A program made the translations under genes and the position numbers. Source: Endothia cerciana (taxonomy: Eukaryota > Ascomycota > Sordariomycetes > Diaporthales > Cryphonectriaceae). Taken from it: a stretch of 64,000 nucleotides of DNA. Positions within the stretch are counted from its first letter, which is position 1. Every line of letters begins with the position of its first letter. Shown here piece after piece: positions 12,549-23,409 of the stretch. The notes beneath the pieces are model-generated. The model saw nothing but the letters and a program-made list of their open reading frames with translations, made no database searches and was not told the origin of the DNA. Location of the stretch: positions 797,097-861,096 of the forward strand of contig JALRMH010000007.1 in the NCBI GenBank assembly GCA_026119935.1, read 5' to 3'.

Positions 12549-13537
12549 ATGGCAAACCAACTCCAGCAGAACACAACGGACGCGACGGCTATGGGTCATG
12601 GTGACAGTCTCGACAGTGGGCAACGTCTCGCACCCCCAGGCTGGCCTTTCAACCTTCCAACCCGAGAAGCGCTTGACTATCTCGAGCAAGCACTCAGCGA
12701 AGATCGACATGGGCTCATCGCGAACGATCAGACTTTCGAGTGTTCATCCGCGATAATCGTCAGCGAAGATGGGCGCTATCTCTGGTCCTGGTCTTCGGAG
12801 ACTGTTCACGCAGCTGTTGCTTTAGGAAGGCGGCCGGGCTTGATGTTGCTCGACCCGAACCACCCCGTGGTCACGAACAACCTGAGAAGCGGAAACAGCT
12901 ATGTTGTTCTGATATACGGTCCAGTAGAGCCGCTCCGCGCCCAAGGCAATCACATCTCCTGCTGTCAACGGTTGCGAAACCCTGATGAGGCGTTCGCCAT
13001 GGCTTTCGCCCCGAGAATCAATCTCGGTGCACACATGGTTGGAATCTCGCCGTCGTTGGCGTGGAAAGATTCTCTGTCTGAGGAATACCAAGCTGTTCTT
13101 GAGCCGCAGAACGAGTTTTGTCACCAGCCTCGTCATGTGCCTGATCTTGGAGCCCCGATTCCCGCTCGCACTGGCAGCATGCAGATTCTGGTCCGTTCGG
13201 AGATCCCAATCAAACACTTCGAGTTGCCCAACCGACCGGTATGTCAATTACATCTCATGGAGAGTATGTTACTAATGATTCCTAGGCCATTGACCCGCAA
13301 GCCCTGGTTCTGGCCCCTGTGATGAGAGCCACTGAAGAGGATATGCATCGTAACGCCGGGGCTCTCAACGATCACGTCCCAGCACCGACTCAACCTGGCA
13401 AGCGTGCCAGTCGAGGACACAACACTCCGCGAACTCTACCCAAACCGCGACTGATGGTGGTGATCAAGTCGCGAGTCGCTTGTGAGAAATGGGCGAGGCT
13501 GGACAAGCGCGGCAAAAACCGCAGACAGAAGAAGTGA
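12549..13537 (+). CDS. hypothetical protein, two exons, 313 aa
   Basis: Exons are 12549..13238 and 13286..13537, joined by a 47-bp intron (GTATGT to TTCCTAG) in phase 0. The ATG at 12549 (MANQLQQ) is the first in frame; the frame extends a little further upstream without an ATG. I do not recognise a family. The protein has an N-terminal Thr/Gly-rich stretch, a globular-looking middle (AIIVSEDGRYLWSWSSETVH; SYVVLIYGP) and a strongly basic C-terminus (KWARLDKRGKNRRQKK) that could be a nuclear localisation signal. There is no signal peptide or membrane segment. The coding call rests on frame length, a clean splice and non-random composition. Confidence 0.65.
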
Positions 13538-13835
13538 GGCACGAGCTTTTCCACTCCGGGATCCACGCACGCACCGAGCATATCTGGTGACGTCCGGAAG
13601 TATGCTTCGTCGTGAAAGTAGCATTGAGGTGTCTTTGCTCTGCGCATAGCCTTCTCTCACAGATTGGCAATAGCATAGATCGTCTAAGTGGGCCGTACGC
13701 CTTGGAACTTTTACAGAGGGGGATGGGCCTTAAGACGAGGTCCTTCAATTAGGGCTCTAAGCGCATGAAGAGAATGCAGACCTTCACTTAAACTGGGCAA
13801 GCATACTCTATTGGAAGCAGTCCCTCCTGTCAGCC

Positions 13836-15176
13836 CTAAATAGCTGGCATTTTCTGTCCGTCCTGACCCTGCGTAAGAAAATCACCGACCACTTTGAACA
13901 CCCTCTCCTTCAGCCCGCCACTTTCGAGATGACACATATGGCCCCCACCGGCGAAAGTGATCCAGCGCACACGAGGAATGAGCTCGAAGAATGGCACTTG
14001 AGCGATGTCGTGCGAGGAGTCGAACTCGCCGTTGTAGACAAGAGTAGGGGCGGTGATCTGGGGAAGAAGGGGGATGCTTGTCCAATCCTTCATCGACCCC
14101 TCCCCAATCAAGACAGAGCGACCATTCCTAGAGAGATACAATACCCGTGAGCTTGTGTGGGTGAGCAGCAAAGTGTTGCAGGGATATAATGACAGCTTGC
14201 GAGGACAGCAATACAATAGTGGTGAAGGCAAGACCCTTGTACAGCCGGGCTTCGAGACAGGAAGATGCCGGGCTTCGCATGGAGCGCCTCGCAGACTCCT
14301 CTATCGGATACCTCAACGGCGTAAAAGGAAATGGAGAGAGAATAAGATTCAAGCGGAAAGCGGTACCCCATTCTCCGTAGCAGTACTTGTAATACCTGAC
14401 GCTTCCAGGGGCAGGTCATGATTACACAGAAAAGCATGCAAAGTACACACTAGGCAGGGAAAGGTATGACGAGCGAGGAAGAAGTAGTCACCGACGTACA
14501 TGGTTTGATTGACGGCCTTAGCCTCACCGAGGTTCTTGAAGCTCGGTATAAGCAGCGGCGGGAATGGATCGTCTCGGCACAGGAACTCCTTGTAGAAGGC
14601 CATCATGGCCCCGTGATACGCCGGGCTTGAAAAATCTTCCTTTTGGATACACTCCTCCAACGCTTCCCGCTTCTCTGACGGCAGCTCCTGCATTCGTAGC
14701 TGATAGCCTTGACAAGAAAGCTTCTTGCTGGCTAACGAGTTGGCGATCACGAGCCTCTGCAAGCCTCGCGGCCGACTGGCAGCGAAGGCAACACCGAGCA
14801 TCCCGCCCCAGCTCTGACCGAGGAGGTGAAACCCAGGGCCGTCGCGCAGGCTGAGGTGATCGACGAGGTTGTTCAGCTCGGCGACGAATGTGGACTCCTG
14901 CCAAAGACTGGCGTTGCCGAGCGTCTGTGGTAAGTGTGTTGAGGAGCCACAGCCGATCTGGTCGTAGAATACGACCGGCAGGCCGTACTTCGGCCAGAGG
15001 TCTGCAAAAGAAAGAAGGTATTCATGTCCGGCACCGGGGCCGCCGTGGGCAATGACCAAGGGCGGAGCGCCACTCGAAAGATCGCCAAAGATTTTGTAAT
15101 AAGTCGAACACGAGATATCACTCCTGCCGGGGACCTCGAAAGGCAGTGTGCCCTCCTTCGTGGGGACTTGCACCAT
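13836..15176 (-). CDS. proline iminopeptidase-like alpha/beta hydrolase (S33)
   Basis: Exons are 15176..14500 and 14127..13836, giving 322 residues. Family motifs are the oxyanion-hole HGGPGAGHEY, FYDQIGCGSS, the nucleophile elbow GQSWGG (Ser nucleophile), an acid-bearing NGEFDSSHD and the catalytic His in GGGHMCHLES. These are typical of peptidase family S33 (proline iminopeptidase), which removes N-terminal proline from peptides; related fungal enzymes act on other small amides or esters. The splice AT|GTACGT to CTCTAG|G rebuilds TMNGRSVLIGEGSMKDW, which fits the family. The intron is 372 bp, several times longer than most in this window. There is no signal peptide, so it is probably cytosolic. 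It is divergent from the UstYa-like gene, 744 bp away, so a shared promoter is possible. Confidence 0.85.
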
Positions 15177-15920
15177 CGCTGGATTTCGGAGGATGTAGCA
15201 GTGAGTCGATGACGAGGATGTGGTGGTGTGTCTGATGTTTGCTTCTCAGTCAAGAAGACCCTTCGGACTTGTAAATACCATGCGCGTGCTTTTGGAAGTA
15301 GGGGCTTCACTGGCATGTGGAACCACATGATCATTTCTCCAGGACTTGTGCGTGCACGTTGGTTGCAGCAGAGATTAAAGCAGCAGGTGGGGGCCAACGA
15401 TCCTCGGTAAGGCGCATGTAGGTGCGTATCAGGTTGCTGCAGTACGGCAGAACCAGCGTTTCGCGGCCTCAATGCTCGTGGGAGTATTGCAGCCGCCACG
15501 GGTGTGACTTGTGGTGCCTTGTGGTGCTGCTGTGCCGCAGCCGAGGCCTTGCCGCTGGGTCGTATATTGCTTCAGCTCGTGGCAGTCTGCACTGATTACT
15601 CGGATGGTCTGCTTGCATAAATTAAGGTAGCAATGCGTTTTCGAATCTGTCCCGTCTTCCGCGTTTATGGCGCTAAGCCGAGTACTCAACGGGAGAATTA
15701 AAGTGCCCTGATCATGCGGCATGTCTGTTCACCGTAATTCCTTCAGGCTAGAGCTAATTAAGTAGTATTAAACAAGGCATCAGGAAATTTTAGAAGTGAT
15801 CGCTCGAGATTCTCACGGGATCTCTAACGTCTTCCTACTTCGCATCCGGGGAGTTGTTCCTCTTCGAAGTTCCCTTTCTTTCTACAACTGGCTTTCTTGA
15901 GTGACAACGTATTGGTCAGC
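15177..15920. promoter_or_regulatory. divergent intergenic region between hydrolase and UstYa-like gene
   Basis: This 744-bp spacer lies between two head-to-head genes, so it should hold both promoters. I see no coding sequence of its own and did not identify a specific operator. Confidence 0.4.
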
Positions 15921-17026
15921 ATGGCAAACAGCGTTTATGCCGCGCTGTCGCGGGACGAAGTCAACGAAGATGCCAAAGAAGTCCTCTTGCGGCCGCCAAG
16001 ACGTCGATTGCTGCTGCAGCGATGCAGCCTGGCCTCGGCCACGTTGGGTACTCTTTTGGTCGTCTCCTTGATAACAAACTTCTTTCTCGTGTATCGACAG
16101 TTCGTGAGGCCATGGGATCTGTACAACGAGTTGCCTACAAAATATGGTTTCATGCCCGATCTTTTCATGCTTCCCTCCCTCTGCGAGTCACCACTGACCA
16201 TTGTCTTGAGCTAGCTGGCCTCGTCCGCAACGTTCCCACCGAGATTGTGCACCACAACGAGTTCGACACCACGAACCGCACTCGACAAGAAGCGGCTTGG
16301 AATGCCAAAGACATCGAACCGTGGAATCATTTCGTGGCCCTCGACGAAGACTATACCATCAACGTAGGTCTGCCACATGCGCAGAGGTGGCCATGGGATT
16401 CAAATAAGGGCGTCTATATCCTGACAGCAGCACACGAGCTTCACTGCGTCGTAAGCCACAACTCGGTGCTTAGAAGCAGGCTGACGAAGCTTATCACCAC
16501 TAATCAAAATCTTGTGCAGCGCGTGCTTCGCGTCGCCATCAACGAAAATCACGACGGCGTGCCCCAAAAAGAACAGACGTGGGTCTACGAACACTTGATC
16601 CATTGCCTTAACGTGCTGCGTGATAGTGTTATGTGCAACGCTGATGACACGCCGTAAGGAATCATCCTGCTCCCAAAGGTCTTGAGCTGTCACTGGGGTT
16701 ACCTTGAGAGGCGCCAGCCGTCTCGATGGGAGCCTCCGGCTCTGACATCATTCTTTTGCACCCTTTTGAAACCTTTAATAGTACACACGTTGACTGACGA
16801 TGGTGCCAGGTTGTATATCGGGCGCTTGCATGCGAACGCGCACTCTAGCGATCCCAGGGCTGGTATTGGCACAATCAAAATGTGCCGCAACTGGAACACG
16901 CTGCTGGAATGGTCACGGGCGCGCAGCGCATGCTATCATCCCGACGACTGGTTCAATAAAAGTTATCCTGAGGTCGAGCGCTACAAACACTGCCCGGATG
17001 ACAGTCGGCCTTGGGAAACCACCTGA
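15921..17026 (+). CDS. UstYa-like oxidase (DUF3328), RiPP cyclisation type
   Basis: Exons are 15921..16146, 16215..16450, 16520..16653 and 16810..17026, giving 270 residues with all four exons in phase. UstYa-family proteins are membrane-bound, probably copper-dependent oxidases that crosslink ribosomal peptides such as ustiloxin, phomopsin, asperipin and victorin. Seen here: a basic N-terminus, a membrane segment at about residues 36-57, KYAGLVRNVP rebuilt across intron 1, and the two diagnostic His-Cys motifs HELHCV (149-154) and HCLNVLR (182-188). CNADDTP follows, and then MCRNWNTLLEW near the C-terminus. Intron 2 (69 bp) has no stop and is a multiple of three, so retained transcripts would insert 23 residues directly after HELHCV. 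The gene converges with the precursor-like gene at 17538-18002. Confidence 0.9.
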
Positions 17027-17537
17027 GCACCAAGGATGCGTGGTCCATGATGAGAATGCATTAGACTTAGCTTCCTATGTTCATTATATCCGGCGCCGAT
17101 GCATGTCAAGTAGAGAAACTCCTAGAATACATTAGAATCTCGACGTGGTGACTCTATCAAATGAATTCTACATTATTTCCTGAACCAATACCTGATTTTT
17201 AGGTCAGATGCATATGCCCAGTGACTATTAGGACCATCCTGTCTACCGCTCTACCCTTGTCTTCTCTGTGAGTAATTATAGAGCAACAGGTTGGTCACTT
17301 GAGAGTTAACAATTCAATCCTGAGGCTCTCCGGAAATTAACACATGACTCGGTCAAATATGTTTACAAAAGAACAGAAATTCTATACAAACACCATGTTT
17401 TTGCCAAATCACAACAGTGCCCAAAGCATCGAGGAATCTCAATATAATCAAGAATACAACATCATTTGAAGGGTAATCTAGAAAGCTTATACTGTCTACG
17501 TTGTCTTGTGCCTCATTGGGACCTCTTCATGGGCACA
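17027..17537. other. AT-rich convergent spacer
   Basis: This is the 3' region shared by the UstYa-like gene and the convergent precursor-like gene. It is AT-rich, with no open frame of note. It probably carries both transcription ends. Confidence 0.5.
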
Positions 17538-18002
17538 TCAAAAGTCCAACGCTCTGACTCCGCCGACGCCATCGGTCTCCATGTCCATGTCTTCGTCCTC
17601 GCAGTCCGCCTCTGCATCACGTCTGTTCTTGAACTCCAGAGCGGGGACCACGGCAGTAGCATCAGTCCCCTCATCAGCTATCAGACCCTCGTCCCTCTTG
17701 TAGTCCAGGGCTGCGACTCCCGCTGGTGCATCAGTCTCCATGTTCATGTCCTCTTCCTCGCAATCTATCTCTGGATCGCGTTTGTCCTTGAACTCCAAAG
17801 CGGGGACCACAGCAGCAGCATCCGTCTCAGTATCCCTTATAGAGAGAGCTGTTCGAACTGTTTCCGAGTTAGTCTGCAGGTAATACTGGGTGGTCACAAG
17901 AGCAATTTATCACTCACACCAGAGAGGCACAGGAAGGGGCAAGGCGGCATTCAAGGCCACCACCGAGGCGAGGACCGCAAGAGTTGAAGTCGAGACACGC
18001 AT
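17538..18002 (-). CDS. candidate dikaritin-type RiPP precursor with repeated cores and Kex2 sites
   Basis: Proposed exons are 18002..17918 and 17857..17538 (GTGAGT donor; CTAAC branch point 14 nt before the AAACAG acceptor), giving 134 residues. A second acceptor 9 nt downstream would also keep the frame. Residues 1-28 look like a signal peptide (MRVSTSTLAVLASVVALNAA...). The rest is two ~53-residue repeats, very acidic, each holding two core-like blocks: PALEF-KDKR (47-55), AALDY-KR (77-83), PALEF-KNRR (100-108) and RALDF at the very C-terminus (130-134). Each KR or RR is followed by Asp, as expected for Kex2-type release in the secretory pathway. This is the architecture of UstA/PhomA/VicA-type precursors, and a UstYa-like gene lies next to it. 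The core sequence is not one I know. The assignment is inference from layout; the repeats and dibasic sites are seen directly. Confidence 0.78.
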
Positions 18003-19135
18003 GGTAACGACGAGAGCGGTGCTCTGCTTGCGATAGTCGCGTGACACTGGGGAAACTGGATACGGAAATGGATCAGGGACGGCGGATTCAGTGGCATCTT
18101 TATGTCAGGTCTCGCCGAAACACTGCAACTTTCTTATTTTCTTGTACCCTACCCTCACGCTACAGTTACCCGGGCCGTCCCCTGGCCTGTGCTAGCCTGT
18201 TCGACTGACGCATCTAATGACTGTCTTTTGGTGCAGCCCCCCAGCGGCCCCCAGTGGCGTCTTTGCAAACATGCGCCGCGGCGCTTCAGCAGCGATGATG
18301 GCAGCCTGTCGGTTGTAAAAAATGCGATCTTCTGCCGGCTTCGTTACATTGAGCTTGACATTAACAGAAGGTGAAATGCTTGGGGCTGCATGTGAGCCGG
18401 AACCTGGATTTTTGTGTTGCATTTCAGCCAGAAACCAGGCTTACCGCAGCCTAATAATACCCTTCGCGTACCTGCAGGATGGTGCTCTGACAGCCGGTGA
18501 GTCTTGTTTCTTTGCCCCCTTGGTCCACCTCGAAGCAGAATGGCTGCATACTCATTACGAGCGTAGACATCATCGACTCGTGGCCGACAATCCGTGGGTC
18601 TTTTGAGCGAGCATATTAGCCAGTGTCACAAAAAGAAGCTCCGAGCCATCTCGGCGAAGGCAAATTTTGACGACACTTACGTATCACAGTGCATACGTTT
18701 AGATTGGGGGCCCTTTTATTTTGCCCCCAGCTGTCAGTCCTGTAACTCAGCCCGCCCTCGCTTCCAGGAATATTGTGGTGATGGGACGCTTCGGTAAAGG
18801 GCTAAGAAGCAAGCAAGCCGTCAATCGTGTGGTGAGCGCTTGTGGAATGTTGTTCTTGTGCTACCACGTAATCTCATTGATTACCCGGACCGTTCCAGAC
18901 GGGCCGCGTGCATGTATCGGCCTCCTGGGCCCACCTACTATGTATAAGTCTTTGTCCTTCATTGCGCCACTGTACATATTGTAGTACTAGAGAAGGATGA
19001 GGCCCCCTGCAGGATGCAACTCGCGTCGCGAGATTCCGATATCTTTGTGCAAGCATTTCGACATGTGCTTCGTCACGGGAGATTAGCCTTCGGGCGTCGC
19101 GCCTCACCAGTTCCGCGCACTGGACACTTTACAAT

Positions 19136-19229
19136 CCTCAGGGATTACTTTTCCTTTTCACCAGCGAGGCTACATATACAAATTCCCAGCACAGCCTTGG
19201 TGGCGACAACGTAAAAGTAATCCCTGAGG
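19136..19229. repeat. perfect 17-bp inverted repeat, 60-bp spacer
   Basis: CCTCAGGGATTACTTTT at 19136-19152 is exactly mirrored by AAAAGTAATCCCTGAGG at 19213-19229. It could be a small hairpin or the footprint of a very short foldback element. Confidence 0.8.
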
Positions 19230-19773
19230 GTTGCACGAGCATTGAAGCCGTGTGTCTGTTGTAGGTAGTCGTAAGAGTTCTAGCTGTTGTCTAAACTCAA
19301 GTTCGTTAGACACTGATCTTGCTGCTAGTGGGAAGGAGATAGAGCTGTACGACGTGTCCCTGTTCATGGTCGGCATCGTTCCTTTTGCCAACTCCTGGTA
19401 GACCGATCATCGATGCACACTACCTAGGCATGCTGGATACGTACAAAGTATGTGAACAGCTTCCATCCTCTGGATCAGCTTAGAGACCCTGCAGATGAGG
19501 GCCGGCTAGACCCGAATGATATGGTATGATCTCAACAAAATGCAACCCGAACCGTGGAAGTCCGTGTTACAACGACAAAGCCTCAGCCCAGCTAGAGTCA
19601 ATCTATTCTAGACCCAATGTCGGGTTGCGACGTCAACTTGTAACGCCGGGCGCAGCAACGTGAGACCTTCAGAAGAGACTTGTCGAAAAAGCAACTCGAT
19701 ACGTCTTGAAGCTACGAAGGAATTAATATACACATCAAGCCGGCCATGCTCCTCATGGATACATGTAACATGT

Positions 19774-19793
19774 CGACCTACCTAGGTAGGTCG
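19774..19793. repeat. 20-bp perfect palindrome CGACCTACCTAGGTAGGTCG
   Basis: The sequence is exactly self-complementary around CCTAGG. A related CCTACCTACCTAGGTA occurs near 24971-24986. It could be a dimeric factor site or a common genomic palindrome; no function is shown. Confidence 0.75.
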
Positions 19794-21311
19794 GCAAGAT
19801 TGGTCATCAATTTGGCCGAAAATCACCCACAGAGATGCAATCCTTCTCTGTTCGCCTCCCTTTATCCTCACTTCTCTGCCGTTACCGGCCGAGGCCTTAC
19901 CTTGACCTTACCATGTACTTGTATGTGACTACATGTGCGTCCGAGACTGTTGGGGTGATGCTGCGTACTGCTCTCAGTGTGATAGGCCCTTGCACCTAAC
20001 TATTAAGATTAAAGTCCCCTTTGAGACGGTGTGCATATGCGGTCAGAAACTAGTCCACGGCATAGCGGCGAGGGATCCCGTGCCGCCCCCCCTCCTTCCC
20101 ATAGAAACTAGCCTAGTCAGTAAACCTGTATTCCTACCAGATGCGGTCGACTCTTGAATTTTCATCACCACAAAGTTCCAAATCCATAGCAACTCGGATT
20201 CCCAAGAGTAAGGGTCAATGCTCATACTTTAGGCTATGAGAAGTTGGTCCAACATTAAGTTCTACTAATTCCTCCGCTTTTCTGCTGATTAGACATGTGA
20301 TTGAGATGTTGCTAAATGGGCTTTTTCGTGGCTAGGACATGCCGTGCTACCATGAAACGCTACTCGGCAGGCGGCTTACATATTGCTTCTAATAATTACT
20401 ACATGGCTACCTGCCTATCATCCTAGCACATACATATCGTGTCTTGACGTAGTCATTGGTGGCTATACCGGAATTGGTATGCTTGGGCCACCTGCGCTCG
20501 CTCCGGGTCCGAGATTGAATGCAGTGGTTTGATTGTTGCATTCTGACCGGTGACCAGGATAGACGGTAGGCATAGGCAACTTAAGGCTATTTAGGCCGAA
20601 CTTCAGGGTGACCATTTATGTATGAGGAAAACAAGTTGGGCTTTCAGGGACCCCGCTAACACTGGTTGAAACCGTGGTAGCAACACTCTCGGGTGCTAGT
20701 GACAATTGAGTGCACACCGGCTCAATGAGCGCATTACTCCGAATGTCGCTCTATCGTACCTGAGTGTGGCGATCTTAGCCCCTTGCCCCGAGCCTTTTCC
20801 TCCTCGTTGATCCTTTTCCCCAGCAAGAGCTTCTGCTATTTGTCATGAAGCTGTCCCGTTCTCCCACCGGACAGGCATCCGCATACGCCCGCTACATTCT
20901 GCCCTGGAGTCCTTGAGAATTAAGAGATCAGAATCTGGCCAGGCGATCACGGCAATGTAACAGGGGATGGCATAAGCGAGCTCGCTTGCTGTATGAAACT
21001 GGATCGAGGGTCGCAGGTATGGCCTTACTCCTCGGTCGAGTATAGCTTGCGTTAAGCCGTTCTCGCTCAGTATTGCAGCATGCAGGCTGAAGGGCTGGGC
21101 GCCTCTTGTGCCACTGATTAATAAGGCAATGGTGGCGGAGGCAGGTGAGACTCGAGGGGAACTAGAAAGGATGGGAAGCTTTATGTCGAACAATTAGACC
21201 ATGCAAAACCCCTCAGCACCCCTCCATCTCCGTATCTCCTTGTCGATCCCGTCTGTGCGACTTTCATCAACCACTGGCCTCTCAATCTGATCAGAAATTC
21301 TCAAGCCCAAC

Positions 21312-22712
21312 ATGTCGAGTGAATCCAAGGATGGAATATTGGCAGTCAGCGGAAGTCTTCTTGGCTTGTCGGCCTTGGTTGTCGGGCTCAGACTGTGTGC
21401 TCGCAAGCAACAGAATGCCAAGTTGATGGCCGACGATGCACTGGCTGTCCTGAGTCTGGTAGGCATCTGCCTCGAAGACGCGTTATGGCCAGCGAGGCTT
21501 GCTAATAGAGGATGGTATTTGTAGGTCGCATTCATTGGGACGGCGGCATGTACTTTTCTCAGTAGGTTGCTTTTCTCACGCTCCACAGTGTAACAGCTTC
21601 ATTATAAATTACTAAATCCCTCACAGTGGTCAAATACAAGACCGTTGGGTACCCCAGTACAGATTTCACAGTAGCAGAGGAACTGAAAGTAGCTGAAATT
21701 GCGGCCAAGGTAGGGAACTTCTCGTCCTGCTCGCATGTCTACATTAACGCAACCTAGCTCAATGTCGCCTGGGACGTTTTGGGCCTCACAAGCCTGGGCT
21801 GCACCAAACTCTGCGCCCTCTTCTTCTACCGGCGTGTCTTCTGCATTCATGGATGGCTTCAGTTCCAGTGGTTCAACATAGCTACCTTTGTCACCATCGT
21901 GTTGGTCGCTCTCTGGGATGTTGTCTTCAGCTTCTTGCCCGGCTTCCAGTGCGGCACACACTTTTCCGCCCTTTGGGACGGGACTTACGAGGAATACTGC
22001 ACCATTTCCTTCCCATTCCTCTACGGTCTTGCCATATCCGATTTCCTGCTCGACTTTTGGATCCTGTTTCTTCCGATCCCCCGCATCTTGCAACTCCACG
22101 CAACGACGTCGCAGAAGTCTGGTTTCATCGGTGTCTTCGCCCTAGCGTTTGTTGGTCTGGGCGCCTCCATCACTCGAATGGTGATATACATACAGGTTGA
22201 GAACGGGGGACCGACTTATTTCCTTACTCATGATGAAGACCGTGAGTACATTGTCAAGTTGCTCCCTGAGTTACCAAGGGAGATCCAGTATTAACTGAAT
22301 CGGCCTTGCAGTCATCGATACCAAATCCATCTTCTTCGCGATGCTTGAGATAGGCATATCCCTCATCGCTGCCAACCTTCCTTCACTCTGGATGCTCTTT
22401 ACCTCTGTCACCCCGGAGAAGGTCATGCGCAGCATCCGCAGCGTCATTTCAATCAGCTCATTGCGCAGCCGCGGCAGCAGCCGGAGCGGCGACGGCGACA
22501 GCACTGCGCATCCTCCGGGCACTGGAAAGGCGAGCACATCGGGCAGTACACGACCTAGCGAGTCTTCCGGTAGGCTGCGCAACGACGTGGAAGCTCAAAA
22601 GGCGGAAGTGTACGCGATGCCGAATGCCAATAGGCCGCAGCGAGAGGGACTAGGAAACGATGTGCATATCCACAGCACTGTATCGATTCAGCATCAGCCA
22701 TCTGAGAAGTAG
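21312..22712 (+). CDS. PTH11/SAT4-like rhodopsin-fold integral membrane protein
   Basis: Exons are 21312..21458, 21525..21561, 21627..21709, 21758..22241 and 22312..22712, giving 383 residues with every junction in phase. The protein has about seven hydrophobic segments. Family hallmarks are MADDALAVLSLVAF after the first helix, KLCALFFYRRVF, FPFLYGLAISDFLLDFWILFLPIP and ANLPSLWMLF. This is the fungal rhodopsin-like domain family that includes SAT4 and PTH11-type putative GPCRs (without a visible CFEM domain here). The C-terminal 110 residues are a hydrophilic Ser/Gly-rich tail, probably cytosolic. The ligand and function are unknown. The 37-nt second exon is unusually small, but it restores a continuous second helix. 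Confidence 0.85.
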
Positions 22713-23409
22713 GCTGCGGGCGTACTCCGATGCAGACAACATCGTGTACATAAGACTACTATGTAGGGCTGGTTGATAAGTTCATCGTGGGTGTATGATG
22801 AGCATGGGATTGGCCCGACTCCCGACTGCGCAGGCAATGGGACCGGGGTGGCTTTCTTTCTGTGCTGGGACCGCTAGGATGGCTTTCTGTTCGCTATTAT
22901 GTGTCATTCTCTGAAGAGGGTGTACAGCAACGCCTTCCAAAACTATGTCATACCATCGTACTTAGTGGTCTTGATACCAAGCAACCCGCCTTCCCGGGAT
23001 ATATCTTCTAGGTCCTCGGTGATAACAAATCACTCTCTGGACTCCCTGGGGCTATTTTGTGCTTGCAATCACCAGATCATCGTCTTCGTACATATAGGCG
23101 ATGCTTTATAATCGAGGCCTTGCATGCTCGGAGATTTGGAGGCTGTGCAAAGGGGACTGGATGGGTCACGAGACCGAATGCCGTGTCCTTGAAGTTGAGG
23201 TCGTATCCTCACGTTGATAGCATTTGCTCGCCGTATTGAGCAGACTACGGCGTTTGGGAGGTATCCATCACTTCACCTTAACCAGATATAGGGATGCTCG
23301 TAATACCTGAGACAAGGGTTTATATCCAGATCGGGAGCCATAGGTATCCCTTTGGTCCTAGACTGAATGCTGAGCAAGACTCACACATTATATTTATATA
23401 TATATACAT
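22713..23409. other. convergent spacer, no gene seen
   Basis: This is the region between the 3' ends of the membrane-protein and GNAT genes. A short TA-repeat-like stretch lies near 23390-23412. There are no coding frames of note. Confidence 0.5.

Larger units (their letters stand above)
18003..21311. other. 3.3 kb non-coding region with inverted repeats
   Basis: I see no convincing gene. Frames of 60-116 codons, including a minus-strand one at 20843-21193, show no motif or splice continuation. Structured elements inside it are listed separately (19136-19229 and 19774-19793). Confidence 0.45.

Noticed and set aside
20843..21193. 116-codon minus-strand frame beside the SAT4-like gene
   Set aside because: Composition is not clearly coding and no domain is seen. 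It could be a small gene but is not supported.
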